From positions 11,714,363 to 11,778,362 of the forward strand of contig JAKSZU010000029.1 of NCBI GenBank assembly GCA_026018925.1: 64,000 bases of DNA, in the 5' to 3' direction. Shown here piece after piece: positions 60,629-64,000 of the stretch (position 1 is the first letter of the stretch; each line of letters opens with the position of its first letter). A program made the translations under genes and the position numbers. The stretch is from Tupaia tana (taxonomy: Eukaryota > Chordata > Mammalia > Scandentia > Tupaiidae). The notes under the pieces are model-generated. The model saw only the letters and a program-made list of their open reading frames with translations, ran no database searches and was not told the DNA's origin.

Positions 60629-60682
<54 letters not shown>

Positions 60683-61155
60683 GTGAGAAATCATATCTTA
60701 GGGAGGATGGCTACTCTGAAATCCCTTATTCTCCATTCTCCTCTTGGGATTTTGGACATGCATTCACATGTACCCAGAGTGATTTTCAAGCTGCTAGGTC
60801 CAGGAGTGGAACCATGGCTGGTCATGTGGAAGTCCAGTGCCTGAATGACCATGAACCCTACTGACCCTTTATTCTTCATTTTTATCTATATTCTTTTAGA
60901 AGTTTTAGCCTTAGTGTGCTGAGCTTGCCAGAGAGAATGAGAGAGAGAGACAGAGAAAGAGAGAGGGAAAGTGAGAAATCACTCCCCAAGATGGATGGCC
61001 ATGCTGGAATCCCTTCTCCTCCATTCTCCTCCCAGGACCTTGGGCACACATGCACAGGCACCCATTGTAACTTTCAAGCCAGCAAGTTTAAGATTCAAAC
61101 CGTGGCCATCCATATGGGGATACAGTGATGTAACCTCTATGCCATCTTCTGGTCC
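60590..61155 (-). mobile_element. Two reversed SINEs, one with GA expansion
   Basis: 60590-60870 carries a GA run at 60617-60678. 60900-61155 is a second copy ending ccatcttctggtcccc. Confidence 0.75.
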
Positions 61156-61546
61156 CCTTTATTTATTTTTATTATTTTTTAATGAGAAGATATTTCTGTC
61201 TCTTTACAAAAAAACATATGAACTCTTTTTACAAGTTAAATGATCTATAGTGAGCAAAATGTTAAAAAAAAAAACAATAAGAATGATAAAAATAGAATAA
61301 AATAAAATAAAGTAAAAAACAACAAATTTTGAAACAGTCATGTTAAACGGAAGGTCCATATTTCTTGTCTATGGAAAGCTTAGCAACTGGAATTCGGGCT
61401 CCATTCCTACATTTTTTAGGAAAAAGATGATCTGGTATTGAGGAATGGTCTGGAATTCATTTTTTTGCTAATCAACATGTCCAAGGACTCTGGAGGTAAT
61501 AGTTTGGTGTGTGTCTTAGAGGGTATGTGTGCTAGTGTGTATGTGG

Positions 61547-61600
<54 letters not shown>

Positions 61601-61660
61601 GCTTGTGTTGTGTAGAACATGAGCAGGCCTCAGAACACGCTTACCTGGTCTCTTAAATTC
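61156..61660. other. Unassigned spacer with GT microsatellite
   Basis: AT-rich DNA with an AAAAT-rich patch (61265-61320) and a GT run at 61548-61588. No gene is seen. Confidence 0.5.
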
Positions 61661-62436
61661 CAAATTATGACTCTACCATTAGGACACCTGCTGGTCCCAC
61701 AAATTGTGACTCTTATAACACAGATTTTGAGTATTTACCAATAGATAAAAATTAGGAGCGGTCTAGTGTGACCCATGGAAGACCTTTAAAATAAAATACT
61801 GTGTGATGCCACTAAGATATCTGAAGTAGTAAAAAAAAAAAATTAGATGCAGAAAACAGAATGGTGTTTGCCAGGGGATTGGTGAAAGGGAGTAAGAGAG
61901 AGTTTCAATATATATAAATTTATAGTTATTGGGAAAGTTGGTGGCATGGTAGTTGATGCTGCTGAATCCAATATGGCAGACTGGTAGGTCAAGTCCAAGA
62001 CCTGGTGGCTTGGAAAACATGCCAGCCATGTGTACATCCATGTCAACATGAAAGAAGAAGGGACTGGCATGGCCATTCTCCCTGGTGAGTGATTTAACAC
62101 TTTCATTTTCTTTCTTTCTCACTCTCTTTCTCTGTCTGGTGAGTGCATGTGCCCTATGACAAAAATAAAAGTGAAAAATCACATTATAGTCCACAAACGT
62201 GTATAATGATTATTTATGAATAAATAAGTTAATCCCGTGGAATACTTGATCTACAGGAAGAAAAAATGAGATAGGAAGTCCCAAGCAGAGATGGCAACAT
62301 AAAAACCTAAAGGAGATTAGATCCATGTAAAAATATAAAACATAACTTTGTGACTTAAAAAGTCTAACTATGGCATTTCAACTATGTGAATAATACCGGT
62401 TCATGGCAAATTAAGTATCTTATTTTCCTCTTTTCA
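61661..62436 (+). other. Intron end upstream of the 62447 receptor
   Basis: Homologous to the last about 0.8 kb of the other OR introns, with the ancestral plus-strand SINE at 61935-62170 and the acceptor ttttcag at 62431-62437. Confidence 0.7.
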
Positions 62437-62446
62437 GGGAGTCACC

Positions 62447-63376
62447 ATGGAACCAGGAAATGATACACAAATTTCAGAATTCTTTCTTCTGGGATTTTCA
62501 GAGAAACCAGAATTACAGCCGCTCCTATTTGGGCTTTTCCTCTCCATGTACCTGATCACTGTGTGTGGAAACCTGCTCATCATCCTGGCCACCATCTCAG
62601 ACTCCCACCTGCACACCCCCATGTACTTCTTCCTCTCCAACCTGTCCTTTGCTGACATCTGTTTCACCTCCACCACCGTCCCAAAGATGCTGGTGAACAT
62701 CCAGACACAGAGCAAGGTCATCACCTATGCAGGCTGCATCACCCAGATGTTCTTTTCCCTTCTCTTTGCAGGGGTAGATGACTTCCTCCTGACCGTGATG
62801 GCCTATGACCGGTATGTGGCCATCTGTCACCCCCTGCACTACATGGTCATCATGAACCCCTGGCTCTGTGGAAAGCTGGTTCTGGCATCCTGGATCATCA
62901 GTGTCCTGCATTCCTTGTTACATAGCTTAATGACATTGTGGCTGTCCTTCTGTACTCATGTGGAAATTCCCCACTTTTTCTGTGAACTTAATCAGGTGGT
63001 CCACCTTGCCTGCTCTGACACCTTTCTTAATGACTTGGTGACCTATTTTGCAGCTGTGCTACTGGTTAGTGGTCCCCTTGCTGGGATCTTTTACTCTTAC
63101 TGTAAGATAGTTTTCTCCATTCGTGTAATTGCATTAGCTCAGGGGAAGTACAAAGCCTTTTCCACCGGTGCCTCTCACCTCTCAGTTGTCTCCTTATTTT
63201 ATTGTACAGTCTTAGGAGTGTACCTTAATGCTGGTGCTACCCACAACTCACACTCAAGTACAGCAGCCTCAGTGATGTACACCGTGGTCACCCCCATGCT
63301 GAACCCCTTCATCTACAGTCTGAGAAATAAAGACATAAAGAGAGCCCTGAAAATAGTCTTTGGACAGAAGTTGTGA
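62447..63376 (+). CDS. Olfactory receptor, family 7 subfamily A-like, open but with TM6 motif change
   Basis: A 309-residue receptor in an uninterrupted frame, starting 9 nt after acceptor AG 62436-62437. The NDT site, [18 protein letters not shown]3 Cys, [10 protein letters not shown], loop-2 cysteines and PMLNPFIY are present. Two conserved features differ: [10 protein letters not shown] reads [10 protein letters not shown] (Cys to Gly, a TGT to GGT change) and the TM5 GGGP reads VSGP. Its first-exon module is 6.8 kb upstream, beyond a half-L1. It is probably expressed as a receptor, but function is less certain than for its neighbours. Confidence 0.9.
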   Translation: MEPGNDTQISEFFLLGFSEKPELQPLLFGLFLSMYLITVCGNLLIILATISDSHLHTPMYFFLSNLSFADICFTSTTVPKMLVNIQTQSKVITYAGCITQMFFSLLFAGVDDFLLTVMAYDRYVAICHPLHYMVIMNPWLCGKLVLASWIISVLHSLLHSLMTLWLSFCTHVEIPHFFCELNQVVHLACSDTFLNDLVTYFAAVLLVSGPLAGIFYSYCKIVFSIRVIALAQGKYKAFSTGASHLSVVSLFYCTVLGVYLNAGATHNSHSSTAASVMYTVVTPMLNPFIYSLRNKDIKRALKIVFGQKL

Positions 63377-64000
63377 AAAAAAATCATTGGCCTGGAGCTG
63401 AAATAATGCCCATAATTGCAAAGTTTAAAGCCAACAGTTGTGATTCTCTAATCAGATTATAAACTACATGTCTATGTAATTGAAGTAACACTGTATTCAG
63501 CTTTCTCCATCTCTCATATCCAGCCAATTTTTCTTTAATGTCTTTATATTTTCTCAATGTTATCCCTAGCGTTGTATCATTATCATGATTCTTAGCCTCT
63601 GAAAGAATCATTATCTTATAGGATGACATGCAACTATTTTTTTATTATAGAATTATTTTTATTTAATTTAATGATGATTTTTTTAATTTGACCAGAGAGA
63701 GATAAAGATAGACACTAAGAAAGTGTGCCACTAGTTCTGGGACTCAAACCATAATTGTCCACTTTGGAGGCCAGTTCCTTAGCCACCATGCTATCTTCTG
63801 TCCCCCTGTATACAACTCTTGAAAAGAATGTATTCTCACATGATGTTCATGATTCTGAGCAGTTTTTGTATATTACTAAAATAACTTTTGGGGATTTATT
63901 CTGTCTATGGAAAAGAGAATGACAACTAGAAAAACAACAACTAGAAAACAGAAAAAAAAACATATTTCATTTGGCAATTAATGCCATTAATATAGAGTAT
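63377..64000. other. OR-unit 3' flank, runs off the window
   Basis: Shared flank (cctggagctga phrase after the stop) with a reversed SINE scrap at 63690-63810. It aligns with 200-480, so the repeat pattern continues beyond the window. Confidence 0.75.

Overview
The window is placental-mammal nuclear DNA holding part of a tandem olfactory receptor (OR) cluster. All coding exons point to the + strand and belong to one closely related family whose start ([12 protein letters not shown]), TM motifs and C-terminus I recognise as family 7, subfamily A-like. Four receptors are intact (10836-11765, 33652-34578, 45604-46533, 62447-63376), two are broken (20518-21484, 54314-about 55232) and one is a 5' scrap (19555-19640). 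The rest is tRNA-derived SINEs, L1 pieces, a half-L1 and microsatellites. The young SINE (head gggaccagcagttagcgtaa, about 260 bp, A tail, clean target-site duplications) is lineage-specific. I cannot name the species with certainty. Alu and B1/B2 are absent, which argues against higher primates and mouse-like rodents. A colugo-like genome is one guess to test, not a conclusion.

The cluster is built from repeated units of roughly 8-13 kb: a non-coding module with a conserved splice donor, an intron usually near 2-2.5 kb, a single coding exon whose acceptor lies about 10 nt before the ATG, then a shared 3' flank. The module occurs nine times (donors near 2477, 8415, 14388, 18684, 31698, 37146, 43160, 51832, 55609). 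In all eight copies without an indel exactly 114 nt separate the start of a TTAATT box from the end of the predicted first exon. The modules look like 5' UTR exons plus promoters of the receptors. Several have lost their coding exon, and one keeps the intron and acceptor but no receptor (37146-39241).

At 23341-29042 a complete processed copy of the BRIP1 (FANCJ) DNA helicase mRNA interrupts the 3' flank of the 20518 pseudogene. It has a 5' UTR, spliced coding sequence, 3' UTR, AATAAA, short A tract and target-site duplication. A 145-bp SINE-derived stretch lies exactly between codons 31 and 32, which I recall as an exon junction of the parent, so the copied mRNA probably carried an exonised SINE. 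The helicase core stays open for more than 960 codons, but lesions at both ends make it a pseudogene.

Other mobile DNA includes an antisense 5'-truncated L1 (39868-42714), an older antisense L1 mosaic (47395-49230), a half-L1 with ORF1 and no ORF2 (about 58228-60365), and many short L1 3' ends. Filled and empty sites in sister units give a relative order: the second SINE family and the intronic SINE predate the unit duplications, while the young SINEs, the BRIP1 copy and the half-L1 came later. I saw no tRNA or rRNA gene, CRISPR array or viral gene.
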